Source: Antedon mediterranea (taxonomy: Eukaryota; Echinodermata; Crinoidea; Comatulida; Antedonidae). From it: 64,000 bases of DNA. Both the position numbers and the translations under genes were made by a program. Positions 62,200 through 64,000 of this stretch are shown here, piece by piece. Location: NCBI RefSeq assembly GCF_964355755.1, contig NC_092674.1, forward strand, positions 22,348,001 to 22,412,000, in the 5' to 3' direction. The notes under the pieces were generated by a model. It did no database searches and was not told where the DNA came from. It saw nothing but the letters and a program-made list of their open reading frames with translations. How positions within the stretch are numbered: position 1 is the stretch's first letter; every line of letters starts with the position of its first letter.

Positions 62200-63010
62200 C
62201 TAGCAACAATATTTTTTAAAACTTTCTTAGATCCACCCCAATTAAGGTTGTCTGGTCCTGTAGACTTATAATTAATTCCGTTCATATTTCAATGTATAAT
62301 GCAATTTTCGGGGACTCTATATTAAAAATTGTCACAGAAGGAGGTTATTTTTTTTGCATTTTCAATTTTCCCATTTTTTTTGTAAATTCCCTGTATTATT
62401 TGTTTTTTATACTGGGTGACAGTAAAAGACTATTACTCCCAGAGGGCTGTGGCTGTGTAAACTAGAACAACAGGGTAACCCCATAGTCGTTTCGAAAGAT
62501 GTACAAGACATTGGTGTACACTGGACCCACAGTTTCGTTATACCACCAGAACAAGTGAGTGAGTGTGTGTTGAACTCTTGCTGGTATTATGGATACGTAT
62601 TATGGCTCTTAACAGCTCAACCAATCACTGAATATATACAGAAAGAATTTAATTCCTGTTTTTGATTGTGAAGTATAATACTTTATTATACAGAATATAA
62701 CTTGTTCAGAGAAAAATACCTATATATATATAAAAAACATATAGAAAAATATTTCAAATGTTTAAAACTTAGTAAAGTAGCAGCACATTATTGTTATAAT
62801 TAAACCTATTTTATTCAAATGGTATAAATATAACTGCATATTTTATCCAAAAAAATATAAATGTTTTAATGAATGTTTGGTAACCCATGCATGCCCCACA
62901 TTCTCGTATATTACCAATACAATTCTTCTTCAGCATTATCATATTATTGTAAGACCGATTATCAAATATTATCATCATAATTCATATCAAGGTAATGTAT
63001 GTCCTTTTTG
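62200..63010. other. 3' flank of the acyl-CoA synthetase gene
   Basis: A G+C-richer patch at about 62400-62580 has no open frame and may be a transposon remnant. A TTTATT (AATAAA on the minus strand) near 62809 could serve the neighbouring gene. Confidence 0.4.
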
Positions 63011-63021
63011 TAAAGATTACT

Positions 63022-63795
63022 TTATTTGTCTGATAAATTTTCTTCCATTTCTTTTCTCATGACATATTTTTTAACTTTACCGGTTACAGTGAGTGGGAAT
63101 GAACTCACAAACTGGATAATGTTTGGTATCTTGAAGTGAGAAATCTAAAGAAAAAAAATTGAAAGTTATACAAACTCTACAAATATCCAAATAAGAGTAA
63201 AAAATGTCTAGAAAACCAGATGTTTAAATCTGTTCTCCACCTTGTAAATGTTTTTCGCGCAAATCCAAAGTTTTACAGAGAAAAAAGCACACAACCCTAT
63301 TCCACTACAAGAGCGATTTTTATATGATGTCTGCTAAGCTTTTCGATCCGCATAAGTGCTCATAACGCATCATAGCTCACTTACTGAGTAGAAACAATTT
63401 GAAGTACCTATTTCGCTGAAGCGAAAAACTCATAGAACTATAATTCGATGCAGAGAGGAAATTGGAAAATGGAAAGACAAATACGCATGCGTATAAGCCG
63501 ACCTTTTCAATTCGCGCGAAAAAAATTCGCTTAGTGGAATAGTGAAAAACAGAATTTGAGTTGTGAAGCAAATAATTAAATTAACAATGTTATTACATCA
63601 ATCTATAGAAAAGTCTGCATTGAATCATTTTACTTGGCCCTCAAATCTTGTCCAAATTGTTTTTCTTGTATTAGAGATACCTACATTTCCTTTACAGAAT
63701 TGTTTAATGTCATCCTCTGTTGCCGTTTCACCAGCCTTTAACTTCACCCAAGCACATACCTCTTCACCCAGTCGTTTGTCAGGTATACCAATGAC
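63022..63795 (-). CDS. ACSF2: Acyl-CoA synthetase family member 2, last two exons (partial)
   Basis: Two exons encode the C-terminal end of an AMP-forming acyl-CoA synthetase. The penultimate exon (63685-63795, 37 codons) reads [20 protein letters not shown] and ends FCKGN at AAT|GTAGGT. The last exon (63022-63144) follows TTTCTTTAG and reads [19 protein letters not shown] to a stop. V-G-x-P-D-x-R-x-G-E-E, F-C-K-G-x-[IL]-[SA]-x-[FY]-K-[IV]-P and the T-x-[TS]-G-K-[IV]-x-K motif with the catalytic lysine near the C-terminus identify the family; the wording matches ACSF2, which activates medium-chain acids in mitochondria. The remainder lies beyond the right edge. The plus-strand frame at 63563 is its antisense. 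Confidence 0.9.
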
Positions 63796-63799
63796 CTAA

Positions 63800-64000
63800 A
63801 AAATAGAGATAAGAGAAGATAAGCTAACTATGGTTGAAAACAGTGGCGACAGCAACAAAACACTGTTTTATACTAGATGATTGGAGATTGATTTTGATCT
63901 CCTTTCTCAAACAGTTTAAGCTGAATCTATTTTGCTCTGCTTTTATATCAAGCACTTTTGTTCATGCCTCGCATCAAATCAAACACATACTGTAGATTAT
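63800..64000 (-). other. Intron of ACSF2-like gene
   Basis: Upstream of the acceptor TCTATTTTTTAG (63796-63797) no further coding exon is visible before the window ends. Confidence 0.6.

Noticed and set aside
63563-63799. Plus-strand 78-codon frame
   Set aside because: Antisense of the ACSF2 penultimate exon.

Overview
The window is AT-rich, intron-bearing animal DNA. The only gene I can name is the 3' end of an acyl-CoA synthetase (ACSF2 type) on the minus strand at the right edge (63022-63795). Frequent TAGGCCTA-type words, short introns and many small transposon relics would fit a marine invertebrate deuterostome, perhaps an echinoderm. That is a guess from texture, not from a marker gene.

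Between about 5.5 and 48.6 kb lies a one-strand (minus) array of at least 18 very small genes and gene relics that I cannot assign to any known family. I label them A, B, L, C, A', B', L', C', E, F, P, J, H, N, I, K, M and O; Q is doubtful. They share four things: (1) exon 1 ends at a splice donor that lies on or just after the stop codon or at a conserved tail motif; (2) most tails follow L-R-x-[NS]-x5-H-x2-[KR]-G-[PS]-N-[TN]; (3) several carry an extended CCAAT element (CCAATCAgCTTtCAGAgT, plus-strand reading) and a TATA box 30-80 bases from the ATG; (4) all point the same way. The rest of each protein varies widely: a six-cysteine body (A, B, C, E, F types), a Glu-rich body (P), Gly-rich bodies (M, O), a basic tail (L), a C2H2 zinc finger in exon 2 (N), an INLNIT/RCETKV exon 2 (H, I), or a CaaX prenylation box in exon 2 (J, K). 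H and K have nearly identical exon 1 tails but unrelated second exons, while H and I share the second exon. This is the pattern expected from exon shuffling at a phase-2 intron.

The left part of the array is a tandem duplication of a block of roughly 10.5 kb (about 5545-16031 and 16105-27073 and beyond). The two copies have decayed in a complementary way: A is frameshifted and A' intact; B intact and B' broken; C intact and C' split by a 594-bp transposon; L complete and L' missing exon 2; E and F survive only in the second copy. Copy 2 also gained a Harbinger-like element and a 193-bp retroposed piece, both with recognisable empty sites in copy 1.

From 43 to 52 kb the M/O gene segment was duplicated again, with one gene-less copy. 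A plus-strand gene (53-57 kb) has three exons with two duplicated alternative first exons and encodes a small charged protein. From 58.9 to 62.2 kb there are two tandem-repeat arrays (about 103-bp and 170-bp units). The rest is AT-rich sequence with no gene that I can support.
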